Assembly: GCA_030248215.1 (NCBI GenBank)
Contig: JASANG010003915.1
Location: 124,001 to 188,000 of the forward strand
DNA length: 64,000 bases
Source: Enoplolaimus lenunculus
Taxonomy: Eukaryota > Nematoda > Enoplea > Enoplida > Thoracostomopsidae
Direction: 5' to 3'
Part shown: positions 44,582-57,600 of the stretch, piece by piece
How positions within the stretch are numbered: the first letter of the stretch is position 1
Layout of the letters: the number at the start of each line of letters is the position of its first letter
The notes under the pieces: generated by a model
What the model saw: only the letters and a program-made list of their open reading frames with translations
What the model was told of the DNA's origin: nothing
Database searches by the model: none
Position numbers and translations under genes: made by a program

Positions 44582-44973
44582 CAGGGTGCAACCGGAATTC
44601 CGGTTCCGGCATTTTTTCACCTTCCGGTTCCGGTTCCGGTAAATTTTTACCGGATTTAAAAATTCCGGTATTATAATTTGGCCGTTTTCTTAACTTTGCT
44701 AATTTTTAAGAATCTCTTTTGAAAGCCACTTGTACACCCGAATATAAGCCATTAATGGTGGATTTCACTTCATTCGATGATGAAAATCTAAAATACAACA
44801 AATAAAATAAATACCTATGTTCGACTAAGGGTATTTCACAAATAATAGAGCAAAAAATAAGATTAAAATGAAATTTTTGGTGAAATGCATTTTTCATTTT
44901 CCGGTTCCGGTTCCGGTAAAATTTTCAAATTCCGGTTCCGGTTCCGGTAAATTGTAATTCCGGTTGCACCCTG
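44582..44973. mobile_element. CAGGGTG hAT-like MITE with perfect target duplication
   Basis: CAGGGTGCAACCGGAATTCC to AATTCCGGTTGCACCCTG, between perfect 8-bp duplications AAACGGGG (44574-44581 and 44974-44981). A good reference copy of the family; also seen at 60976-61383, while the window's first 111 bases end as a worn right end. Confidence 0.85.
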
Positions 44974-44981
44974 AAACGGGG

Positions 44982-45472
44982 TCGTACAAACGGTATAGTT
45001 CCAACATGGAGGTCACACCGAGACCAAAACGTACTGCCAACAACAAGCCCATGTCCCGTAAAAAAGAGGGATGTCGGTATATGTACGCGGTAAGGAGCAC
45101 ATGTACCGGACCGGTATAAGAGTCCAAGCGATCAAGGTTCGATTCCAGGCGTGGTCCTCAACTTTGTACAAAACTTTGAACAAGGTTCGTACTGATCGTG
45201 ACTCGAACTATCGACCTTTACCTAGCCGGGCAAACTCTTTTCCCAAAAATGAACTATCGTTGCCCTATCGATGAAATCTCCATGTAGGAACTTCATATTC
45301 CGGTTCTGCTTTACATACCTACACATTACCGTGCACATATACCGACAGGAGGTGTCGGTATTGCACAATGAATTCTTGCTGATCAATCTTGGTTACCATG
45401 TAAGGGTTCACGATCTTGTGCGCAATGTAAGTGTTATGTTAGTGCGAAGTAGCCGAAATAATTGACCACGGC
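44982..45472. other. Spacer with a weak tRNA-like box
   Basis: GGTTCGATTCCAGGCG at about 45138 resembles a box B, but a box A at the right distance is unclear. Otherwise unassigned. Confidence 0.3.
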
Positions 45473-46040
45473 TGGACTCGAAAAAGAATACCCGATATAA
45501 GATTGTACATAATGACATAAAATCGAATTTTGACGATATAATTCTTTTCATGCCTAATGGTCGCACTGAGGGGCATTCCCTATTATTAACGTTACCTCAG
45601 GCTTATTCAAATATGCTAAAAAATTCATTTTTCTTTCCTATCACGCCTTGCTGGAATAGTTTACCGCCCATGTACAATGATTTAACAATAGTTACTTCTA
45701 ACTACTCTAACAGTTTTTTAGATCGTATAAGCAAGATTGACCTAACTTCCTTCTTAAAATATAACTGCAAAATGAGAACGACGGAATCATGGCTGGCCCG
45801 TTATCACTTGCCATTTATTACTGTCACGTCACCTTATTATAATGTCTCGTGCTTGTTATATATCTTGGGTTATTTTTGTTATCCTTTGTTTCTATTTAAT
45901 ATGCGTTATAGCTGACAACTGGAAAGCACAAAGCATTGCTTCACAAGCACGGGGGCACGGGATGGAAGAATTTCCTGAGCCTACCTGTTTGGTTGTTGTA
46001 CAGTGTCAGTAATAACATATCTATGTATCTATCTATTTGC
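45473..46040 (+). mobile_element. 5'-truncated LINE remnant (end of reverse transcriptase ORF)
   Basis: From about 45475 to stop at 45913-45915, one frame reads YKIVHNDIKSNFDDIILF, GRTEGHSLLL, NSFFFPITPCWNSLPP and NSFLDRISKIDL. This is the typical tail of a non-LTR reverse transcriptase ORF (YKI, RTRGH, F..R....WNSLP). ATCTATCTA units follow near 46018 and may be the 3' tail. It differs from the LINE at 31013-32012, so it is a second family or lineage. Reading it as a host gene is not justified. Confidence 0.7.
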
Positions 46041-47559
46041 AGTAATATGATGTGTTTTCGCTCCTGCTCGTACTTTACGCGCTTTGTCGGAACCTTAATT
46101 GGAATTTTTGCAAACATTTTTCTTCACGCAAAACGTAAACTAATTGAAAGAGCAAATATTTAATTTGTATCAATTTTGGTCTTGATGCTAACTAAAACAG
46201 TACGTAAAGCAGCTGTTTAAGTAGAAGAAATCATATAATACTAGCTAAGCAATTCGAATATTTACATGAAACAAAAGGCCCACCATCTCAAATGTTTAAA
46301 ACATCTATTCATTTGCAGTTTAACTAGCAGATGAAGCTGCCGCAAAACGTAACAGAAGCCAGCATAAGCATACCTCAACAACAGCAGAGAGCTCTATATG
46401 CAACCCTAGATGGGCATGTATATAAATTTACCGACATAATCTAATCCTTCGTTGCACGGGCACTGGCGCAAAGAAACCTCGCTAGCGATGCAAGTGATGA
46501 GATCAAAACAATTGATTGTTAAATTGTAAAAAGTGCTATTCGAAAAAATAAAGGTGTATGAACTAAAAAATCGCTGGACTTGCGGTCATATGGAGGGTTA
46601 CTGCTAAAATTGGGCTTACTTTTGGTCCGCTTCGTTCGCGTGTTCGTTTCAACTTTATTTCTCGTGTGAGCCTTCTTTCGAAAATCTCTATAACAATTAT
46701 TAGTATAATTTACGCAAAGCAAAATCCTTTATACTCAGAGGTCCAAATGATAATAAATGTTTGGATTGCTTCTGTTTCGTTTCACCGGAAATTGTACAGA
46801 AAATATGGCGGGTGCTCAACACATTTGAGATTTTCGTTTGGGAGAGACTATCAGATTTTATAACCGTTCGTTATCAGCTAAACATAAAACTGTTCTGAGC
46901 TTTTATAGCAATTGCATTATATTGCTGAAGTTAAATGGAACACGTACATATCTTTCAGCATTAAAACATTGGGAACCGGCACATATATATTTGAATGCCA
47001 GATCCAAAAACAACATTGCTAAAGGTATGATGGTGAATGTATCAAATTTTCCGTCTGTACGGTACCTAACATTAGTACTTTTCTAGAATTGTAGGCCTAA
47101 AAACGTTTGCAGGCTTTAACGTTAAAGCACGTAGCTAGTATCTATGTATCATAAAGAAGGTTTTTTCCCAATCTGTTTTTGTTTCGGGCATAGTTCATTC
47201 ACAGTTGGTGTTCCGATGGAGAACTCAGGGATTACTCAGTAGTATCCGTTCTTGTTTTAAATCCGCTTTTACCGGATTTTATGCGTTGTTTACCAGTGTA
47301 CTACTCTGTGTTGTGCGTAGCTACAGTGCAATGTATTTTACGTATTGACTTTTGATGTTTGTGCTATTCATTCGTGTTTTCCATTGTGCAATACCCGTCA
47401 TCCCCCTGTCGGTTTTCGATTAAAGTATTTATGTTGATTTATATGTGTGCTAGGGTTGTCACTTCTTTACTTCGCTGAATGTTTTATGTTTTGTGCTTGG
47501 GGGTCGAAATGGTGGACGTCCGTACGCCCGTCTTTCTGTCCGTCCGAACATAAGCTCAG
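46041..47559. other. Unassigned spacer
   Basis: A+T-rich; ORFs of 65-82 codons carry no motif. No repeat ends recognised. Confidence 0.3.
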
Positions 47560-47860
47560 CTTTAATAAACTTTTTTTGAAAGCTTATTATCCCGCGGTGT
47601 TAACCTCGAATTTGGGTTTTAAAATTTTAAGCCGTTTATTAGCTACAACAACGTAATTTGCATAATTGGTTATGCCTAAATTGAGACTTTTTTTACTGTA
47701 TTTCACTTAGTATTAGGGTTACAAGCAATGTAATTTCAGTACTGAAGAGCTTTTGGGTTCAATAGACCTGAATTAATTGTTTATATACGTCCAAAACCGA
47801 CAATTGAATAGTTAGTTAATAGGTATTTTGCATATTAGCTTAATTAACCTAAACGAGAAG
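47560..47860. repeat. Dispersed repeat related to SmF intron 2
   Basis: GGTTACAAGCAATGTAATTT, CCAAAACCGACAATTGAATA and TTTTGCATATTAGCTTAATT match 35990-36370; the AATTTTAAGCCGTTTATTAGCTAC part matches 63695-63720. Confidence 0.6.
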
Positions 47861-48634
47861 TTTAGATCTGCCTTGCAGCATAAGATTTCAAAGAAGACAA
47901 GTCGGTGTAATGGACCTTCTAAAGTCCGCATACACAATATCCCATCTTTGTTTTATCTATCTACCTATGTGTTGCGCTATACTTTACTGTGCCGCGCTCC
48001 GGCGAACGGCGGCGTGCGGTAATTTTAATAAAAAATTTTACAGCTTCAGTAGAAGTATTTCACATTTTCACTTCGATTTCTTAAATCCGGTTTCACAGTT
48101 ATGCCTAGCCTAATAAGTGTTCAACCCTAAAAACAGTGTGAGTGAGAGCTTTGGTGTAATGTTGTATGTTGCTGTGCGAAATGGGTATATTGCCTATGTC
48201 AGTACGCAGCATACGAAACAGGGAGCCCATGGCAGTGTACGAACAACCCGACACTTTTAGCTGCTCACCTGAAAACTTTTACTGAGGAGCTATCGCGGCG
48301 CTGCTTTAGTGTTTTATTTGTGATGTTTAATGCTTGACTGTGTTCACCAAACAGTTTCGCACTTCGCTCGTAAACATAAACATGTCTCAGTATTTTCTGT
48401 TATGAACCTAGAATACCGTAAAATCCTAGGGAACGGCAAAAAATCGGGTTTTGGGTCAAGTTTCGGTATTTGTACAACTGTCGCTTTTGAGATTTTTAAT
48501 TACAAAAGATTTCTTTGGCATCAAGATCGTTACGCTTGGTTAAAATTCTTTGATTGATATATGTATATATAATATTATAGCAATATGCTCATGTGAAACA
48601 CTACGTATGTATTATGACGAATTCCAGTAGTTTA
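47861..48634. other. Spacer upstream of the CARMIL gene
   Basis: Probably includes promoter and 5' leader; no defining motif seen. Confidence 0.3.
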
Positions 48635-51600
48635 ATGCTAAACGAATTCTATGCATTTATAAAAGGTTTGTTATTTTTGTTGCTGATAGTGGGAATCATT
48701 TATTAGTGAAACGTACATATAACAACTTTGTGTAATATATACTATTATTTATGACTAATATTTTTTCTGTGGATATTGTTCGAAATTTTACCCATTCACA
48801 ATACGGTTTTCAGAAGGGTGACGCCCTCCTGAACCCCTTTGATTAGAAGGATACTAAGATCATATGGTTGTACTGGAATTCTTGCGAAAGTTTAAATCCT
48901 GTTTCATATTGAAACAGGAACCAGAATTTGAACTATGTTGTAGCAAATTATGAAATAGGAGGGTAATAACCGGGATTTTTCGCGCGTGTCGGCATCGGCA
49001 CAGCAAAAATTACCGATTCTTTGCCGAAACTTTTTGCGCGTAACAGTGAGTTAAAATGCTATATTAATTTTACTTGTTAGCGAATATAAGTTCATCTGAT
49101 CACGAAACACTTATCTGTTTTGCGTTTGTGTTTTTAAAAAATTAATTGCAATGGACCGTCCTTATAAAATTATAATCTTGCGGTTGTTAGGTTTAACTGT
49201 TACTACTGTATAAGTAACTGTATTTTAAAAACTATTTCAGCTAACTGCAAGCAACTACTGGGTCCGCCATTCTGGGATTGTCGAGCTGTATCACGTGTTT
49301 CCGTTGGATGGAAACCAGACAAACTTGAACAGCGTTTTTTGGTAAAGCTATGTTACTGTGTAATTGAACTGGTGTGGTGGTCTTTGTTGAGTGGGTCTGA
49401 ATGTATAGACGTTTGTACATGTTATCGACACCAATATTCTGGTCAGCTTGTAATAATAACGTTAATTTAGAAATATATCATAATTCAGCAGTTTACTGTT
49501 TTAAAGTTTTTTGTCTAATTTTGCTTTTATTTCCATGGCAGATAAGTAGCTTCATTTTAAATCTTAAATTTATTAATAATTGCATATGTTTAATGTGCGG
49601 TTTCATCAAGTATGTATATATGAGTCCGATAAGCATATATGCCAATAGCCGCTGCGGAGTATTTAGTAGGTAACATGTTGAGCGGTGATTTTATTTTGTA
49701 TATTTTTTCTTCTGTGAGTGACATAAATCAATTATGAAAACAACCACATTGTGATATTTAAGGTGATATCGAAGTTCCGAATATTCTTTTTGTCTGGAAG
49801 GCATGTTAGTAAACTTCAGGTAAATACGTTATAATGGTTTATACGGTTGCCATTACCTGTTCCATGCCATGTTTTGATTTGTTTGTAAATGAAAGTTTGT
49901 TTGGTACTCGTTTTAGGTGATGGATGCTAAAAATCTTTTGCTTTAAGTTTTTTAGAAGTTTAGCTTTGGCATTATTGCAAGATTGAGCACACAATAATTT
50001 ATTTATTGAATTAACAGTACACTCGCACTGCGGAAAGCAAATATTATGGCACGTAGATAACTACGCTGAAGCTTGTTGTTTGTAGTAGTATTTGTCATTT
50101 GATTATTTCAGCTTGAAGCTTCGTATCACTTGCTTCACTTATCGTCCCTTGAGGCTGCAACAAACAATGATGTAAAGTTTTTCATTAATTGTATAGTCTC
50201 GAATATTATATAATATACATTGACTTGAATATAGTCTAAATAAGATATAAGTTTCATTATCTGCCTTTTTCGATAGTTTATTCTTATTGGTAATGCCAAG
50301 AATGGATAATCGCTATATATTTAACAAGAGTGTGGAATTGGGCACATTCTGTGTAGAAAACAATGTACCCGGCACGCGTTGCGTTTTTGCCGTACCCCCA
50401 TTATTTAAAAGGGTGTACATCCTGTGCGTACCATGGCCTATTATCTATGCCATTATCTATGCCGGCGTCAAACATGCTTCTCTTACGGTTTAATTTAGAG
50501 GTATTCATGTGATAGTGACCCTCATCTAAACAAGGGGATGTCTGCCAAAAACGGAAATCCCGGAGGTACATTTTGAACCATGCGGTACCCCAAGTGTTGC
50601 ACACTCTTGTCATTATCCACTCTTGGTAATAATGATTTCGAATGTTTTCATTAAATAAGTTGACAAGTTGACAAAGTTTGGTTATTCTGAACGATACTCT
50701 TCATAACATTATAACACTTCGTTATGTTAGTATTTATTGCTCTCTTAAAATAAGTAGTTTTTAAGGCTTGTTAAAGAGAAGGAAGCTTTGACAGATGTTT
50801 TCTTACCATAAATAGGTTTATAACATGAAACATTTGGTCGAAATTACAGGTGGTTGCCCAAATTGATGGTCGAAAGCTATATATTAGACTGGTTGAGGAA
50901 GAATGTAACTCTATTCAGTTGATAAAACACATTTTGGCAGCCGGAAAGCATTACTTTCCCGATGCTGATCCCAGGTATGAAAGAAGAAAAACGCTTACGC
51001 TCGTTCTCTGTTGTTTATAACCAAAGCCTGCTGCAGTAGTTTTAACTTTTGAATGTTTAGAGCGCTGATGTTTTCTATATGATGAGAGTTAGTTTTCAAT
51101 CTTTATAGTTAAATATCGGTTTTTCTAGTAATAAAGACTTGGATACTAAGAATATTGAGAAATGGTGTTGATTACTTCTTTGTTGCAGCCATAATACGAT
51201 TAATTTTCATCTAAACGACTGCTTATGGTTGTTTGCTGATATAACGTAGTTAGTGATCAGTTGTTAGGTATGTTTTAGACAGCTAGTCAGTTTAAATCCA
51301 CCGTCGCTATATATGGACTACGCTTCACTTCCTTGTTCCCGTCCTGATTTACCTTGTCACAATTTCCGACGCACTTATGCTGCTATGTGTGACTATCACA
51401 AATGTCCGTATCGCGAAGAAATTGTATGGGTTAGTGGTATATAGTCTGAGCTACAATTTTTATCCACACCAGAACCGCAAACTATTTGTGAAATAGTAAT
51501 GCACCGATTAATCGATATCGGTAATATCGGCACTTTTAGTGAGTATCGGCATCGGTACTTCAAAAAATACAGATTCTTTGTCGTTGCTTTTTGCACTTAG

Positions 51601-54600
51601 CAGTGATCTGGAATGCTATCGATTTCTCATGTCGGCGTATGCCAGTGCGTCTGATCAGGAAACTTATGTTTCTTGCTGTTTTATTTGAAAAACTGAAGTG
51701 AAGCTTTCTCATAAAATGTTCTTATAAAATGACAAGCGTTTATAGTTCACAGGTTTTAGTCTTCGCGTTTATTTTAATGAGGCAATGTAGTAATACTATC
51801 AGCTCTTTAAGCATCGTGTATGAAAATTTTGGAATCGGTTCGGTGTCGGTGTCATTCGAAAATAAGAGTCGGTATCGTCGAAATTTTGGGATCGGCGCAT
51901 CACTAGTGCTGTTCGAGGAGTTTTAAACAGCGGCAGGCTCAAATTATTTTAAAGTATGATATGATTGGATGTTACTAAAATCAGAAATTTATTTGGAAGA
52001 ATTGAAAATTCAGGTACTCGTATATATACTGACTTGAGAAATGGGTGCTGGAACCTATTACGAACCCTCTGGATCCGGCACTGTAAATTGTAGATGTGAA
52101 AAACTATTTTGACATGCAAGTCACTTTTTGTAAAAAAATTTTTATGCAATAAGTTACGACGCGTTTTATGTTTGTTTAGTATTCTGCACTAGAATGGCTT
52201 GTTATACACATTGGCAATTGGCATTCAAGGATTTTGAACGGTCATTTTTCAGGACGTTGAAAAAATATATGCAACACATGAGTGCCGCACGTTGCGCTTG
52301 GAAGATTTTGATCACCTTGCGTCCAAGTACGTGCTTACGCTTTATATTTTGTTATTAAGTGAATGCTCAGTAAAGCTATGGCGCAAGTTGAGGCCAGTTT
52401 AGGTTTTCTATAATCCTCTAAGTAATACACTATTGTCCGTATCTGAAGTACAGCTGACTCGTTCGCAAAGTTACTAGTAAATTAACTGTTGGTTATGGCG
52501 ATTTAGCACACTCGCTTCTGTAATGTTCAGTAAGTTCTATTTTGCCCTTGGAAACAAAAATTATTGTTCATGTTGTACTAGTCAAAGCTATAGTATTTTG
52601 TAATCATATATATTATAATGCCAGAGTTTGTTTCGTACATAATTTGACTCTTTTCTTGCTTGACACGGTATAAAAGTGAGGTTAAAACATTTACTAAGTT
52701 TACTTTATTATCGGAATTACAGAATCTTCTTGCGATTTGCGTAACGCTGTCAAATTTTAGGTTTTTATTTTAGTATCAAATATTGTAGAAAATAACTAAA
52801 AAATTTATAGTCGAATTTAGACCATTAGTGGCAGTTGGCAACTATCGATCTCAATCAAAACAACACAAGTCAATGGGAAAATAAAAATTTTTCCACGACT
52901 GTGTTAATGGAACGCAGTGCTTTTAAAATATTGACAATATTAATAGATTTTCTTGCCACACAACTTAACATTGCATTTATTTTGTTTTAGAGATTTGGTG
53001 CCAATCGTCCACGTCTTAGAATACAGTGTCTACTTTATCGGTTTTCAGGTTGAGAACAAAGTGCCAACTATAAAATTGGTAATTGTGGTTTTCTGTGTGG
53101 TTGCATCTTTATGTTCTTAATTTGGTAAATTTTACTCTTAACGAGTTCAAGCTGCTGTGATTGACCTACATTAGTATTAGTTAACCAAATTTTGTTTCAA
53201 AGTGTATTAGCGGCTGTGACAGTATCAAATTCGGGCAGTATATTTAGTTCACCATGGAGTATGACCAACTCTATAATACTAGGTTGAATAATAGTTTTAT
53301 ATACTTTGTTCAATATTGCATTATTGGACCAGCATTTTAAGCAAAAATGCTTAATAGTTTGATTTATTTTACCGTTTTGCGTTTCATTTTGATACCCGTA
53401 TTAATTTAAGTAGATTATAAGGATTATAATTTTTGTACAGTCTCGAACAGAATTTAGTGGGGTTGCAGTCGCCTTCAAAACGCGGCACTGATCGCAATAG
53501 CTCGTTTCGGGGACGCAATATTGCTCGCAAACGCGATTTGAACTGGTGGCGGTTACTGCAACTATGATAACCGCAACCGCGATTGCTAGTTTTAAATTCT
53601 TCAGTAGTTTGTAAATGCGGTTGCAACCACGGTTTGAGACACAACTGGTGGTAGTGAGTAAAAATTCAGAGCGCGATTGTAAAACCGCGAGCACAGACCC
53701 AACCGCAATTACTGCGCACTTAATTCCGTCCACAACATGTATTTCGGCTTGAAAGAATATTCATCATTAATCGTTGTGTTGTTGTTTTTTGTTTATTGCA
53801 GACAGTTGATTTGATTGAATGTTTACTGTCGGTGCTAAAGCGAAATCAAAGTTTGAAACATTTAACGATTGAATGTGCCGGACTCAAATCGTTAGTCTTT
53901 ATTGCCACATGTTTGCTGAGCCACTGTGTAGCTGTCGTTTATGTTTTTCTTTACTCAAATAGTTTCTGTAGCAAGTGCATGTTGTTCTCATGACTTCATT
54001 ACCATAATACTCTCAATTATCAGCTGTTGGATTATATTCGATAGTTTGTGTTTTAATGACAACATGACTAAGTAATTGCTAGACATACATGTTACGCATT
54101 AGTTGTGGTTGTCGTAGAATCACGAATTGCGCTCTACAGACTTTTGAGGTGTTGTTTTTAAAATTAAAACGATTGCTGTGTTTTTACAGAGATTTCCTTC
54201 AACACCTTGGTCAGTGCTTTTGTGTGAACCGAAATTTGCCAATCGAAACTCTGTCGCTCGCGAACAATTGTTTTGATGATCACAAAAGTGAGGGGTGTCG
54301 CTATACTTTTGGATTAGTTTAATAATGCCTTTAAATGTCGGTGGCGCCACCATAAAACAGACGATTGTCTACGGGATAGGCGGTTTAGTTCACTTTAAGA
54401 AATATACTGCCGTGATCGATGTCGCATCCGGTAGAAACCTACCGGATATTTGTGTGTGTGTGTGATCTGGACTCAAAAGTCCATTACGGAACCGAAGATA
54501 ATTATTAAAAGGGGTTGAATTATAAACTGTTATGGTTCAACGTCTGATTGTGGTAAAAATTAACTATATATCCCGATATTTTGTAAAATTGATATTCGGT

Positions 54601-57600
54601 CCATCCGTAACAATCTGCACAATACCTTGGACAAGTCATTTTGAACACATATGTAGTTGTTTATACTAGTGTTGTTAAATAGTTAATTATCTAATTTCTG
54701 TTTAAGTATTTTTAATCTTATTCAAGGTTTTTGTTTGAAAGAATACTATGTTTTTATGCCACTTCTTTAATGTTGGTATAACAGCTTAGCGAATGGTCAA
54801 GCAAAAAATGTTTTCGTAGATTGTGCTCAAAAATGTCGTGAAAATTAGACTCATAAGTAAAATCGTGGTAGTAAACACGCCGAAGACCCGCGATGTCCGA
54901 GCTATTTTTGAAATAGTAATGGTCAAACTCCCTTACAAGCACTTTGCGAGCGTGTCTAGCTTGCGTGCAGAAAATTTTATTTCAGTCCCGTTCATAAAAT
55001 AGTGGTGAGTCTGTGCTCGCTTGTGGACTCAAAAACATGCTGATACGTTTTAATGTAAAATGCCGACAACGTTTTTTCGCGTTGACATTTTTAGGTTTTA
55101 TTCATTTCGGCTCTGCACTGTCGCAGCTGTCGGGTGGTTTGTCAAAACTTGATCTTAAGGCTTCCTCGTTGTCATCAAAGGCAGTAAACAATTTATTCAG
55201 TTCGCTGTTACACCACGATCCAACTCTGCGTAATTTGAAAACGCTCAATCTTAGCCTAAACACGTTGAAAGAAGACGTTAATGTAAGTTATTTTGAGTAA
55301 TATTAGTCTTCGGTCAAGTCTTGTTTAAATTTGTGTGTTTTTTAACCATTAGCAACACTAGAAACAATAACAGTAACAACAACTCAAAAACTATTTAGCA
55401 GGGATTTAATTTGTGGCTCGCTTTGACACTATTAAGTGTTCGAAATATTATAATGTTATGTTTTTCAGGAATTGTTCACTTTTGTATCACAATGCTCGAA
55501 ACTTTCCGAACTTGATCTGTCTTACACGGGTGTTACAACCGAAAAGGTTGGTAGTGAAAAGATTGTATAACAAAGCCAGCAGTCGGACCTGTACAACGTG
55601 GTTACAGGTTTCATTCACTAATGCCTATGATTCCGGATTCCCAGACAGGATTCGGTCGGCAACCTGTTTAGTGGGAACATTCCGGTTTACGCCTCCTTAA
55701 AATATGGTGTCTATAATTATAGTCGTTTGCTTGTTGTTGTTGTCACCGCCTTTGGGCAATGACTCTTATTTTCGCTAGCGGCAGCTTTCAACGAAATATG
55801 CGTTATAAATAGCTCAGACCGTATAAAATGGACTAGAAATGACAAATTCTACGCTAGAATTTTTCAAAATGACACTAATTTGTTATACTGTATTTGTCAC
55901 CACCTTCGCGTTGTTACTTTCAGTTTCACTAATAGTGAAAAAAATATTCCATTATTCTAATGGTTCGGGTTCAAATGTATTAAAATTTTGAAACCATAAT
56001 ATACATCTTAAAGATTAGGCATGTCAATTGCTAGTTTACTATTTTATTACTTTCTTAGTATCTTTTTGATTTGTGCTTAGCCAAATTAACGTGTATTCTA
56101 GATGAAATATAGTCATTTATGAAATAGTTTTCCATGCCAAATTTGAATAATAACAGTTGGTGTATGTGCCGTCACAGCACATTCGTGTAGCCAGTCAGAA
56201 ACTCTACTCCGGTAACTTTACTTAACGGTTCCTTGCTACCCACCGCGTTGTGAATACGGCTGTAGGTGCGGCCGTTTAAATTTGGATGCAACGTAAAGAT
56301 TGCCATCTGTTAGATTGTTATTGCAGTTTAACTCGCGGGTACTATATTTTGGCTTTTAGTCAAAATAACTAGTTATTTTTTATTGTAGTTAATCGTCTCA
56401 CATTATAGATCTGGTACGCTTTGCTTCACAATTGCCTGAGAACTATTTCGGTTTTAAACCTGTCTGGCTGCATGTTTGCTGCCAAAAAGTCAAAAGACCA
56501 GACGATTCCGTCTACGCTGAAAACATTTATGTCATCGGCGCAATCTTTGTCTTCGATAGAACTGAACAATGTACAATTTCCGCCTGAAGCATTCAAGTAC
56601 GTTTTTATGTCATTTAGATACTATGCCAAGTTTGATAATCACTATGCTGTTATGTTTATACATTCTTGAAACTACTGCCGTTGTTTTATAACACTGGAGC
56701 GCTTAATTTTTAGCAGATAGTGTTAGCAATCATGTAGAAGTGGACGGGACTGTCAAACAGATGATATTCATTATTTTTTATTTGATCATTGTACACGTGG
56801 ACCGTTTGTATTATATGTCCACTGGGCAAATATCAAATAAGTAATACCAAATGAATGCCGTGTTTCTTTCTTTACGCTTGACGTGAAGTAACACGTTCTA
56901 CACAATTCTGTGTGCTTTACCCCCTTACCTGCCCGTTTTAGATCGTTGCTGCTTGGTTTATCAATGAATCCGGATGCGAAGACCGTTAATTTAAGCCTGA
57001 CACAGTCATGTGCTGACCGAAATACGATATCGGTGCTTGAAACATGTTTGCCCGATTTATCTGTGATTTCGACGCTTGTGCTACGAGATAATCGTGAGTC
57101 GAACATTCTGCAAGTTGCTGTAGGTTGATTGTAATAAATATTTGCGACAAAGTGGCTTGACAATGCTGTTTATTGTAGTTCGATTGATACAATGATGGTA
57201 CGACTTGGTTATACAACAGTTGGTTGAGTTTGAAGTTACTCTCTGTGTACCAGCGTTTTATTGCAGATTTTGGTGATGAACTTTCTGTGATTTTGGCCGC
57301 AATCAGTCGCATGCAAAACTTGCGCGTTTTGGACATTGGAGGAAATAATTTTGTCGGCATCAAATCAAAACTATTGTCTGCAGTGTTAATGGAAATTGTG
57401 AAAATTATAAACGATGAAGAACGAGTGAGTTTCTTACGTTAAGAACTTCTTGGTTTTTTGAATTTCGGATGGTTATTATTACCAGGAAGCCAAAAGTTAG
57501 TTGATTGATAACACATGACTTCCTAAACTAACAACACGGGTGAAACTTGATTCAAGTGATATTTTTGTGATTTTCTAAAGTTTTGTCGTATGTTTTGCGA

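Noticed and set aside
45550-45915. 121-codon ORF as a host gene
   Set aside because: Its sequence is the tail of a non-LTR reverse transcriptase.
53384-53733. Overlapping minus-strand ORFs in a CARMIL intron
   Set aside because: They come from repeated GCGGTTGCAACC words and have no domain.
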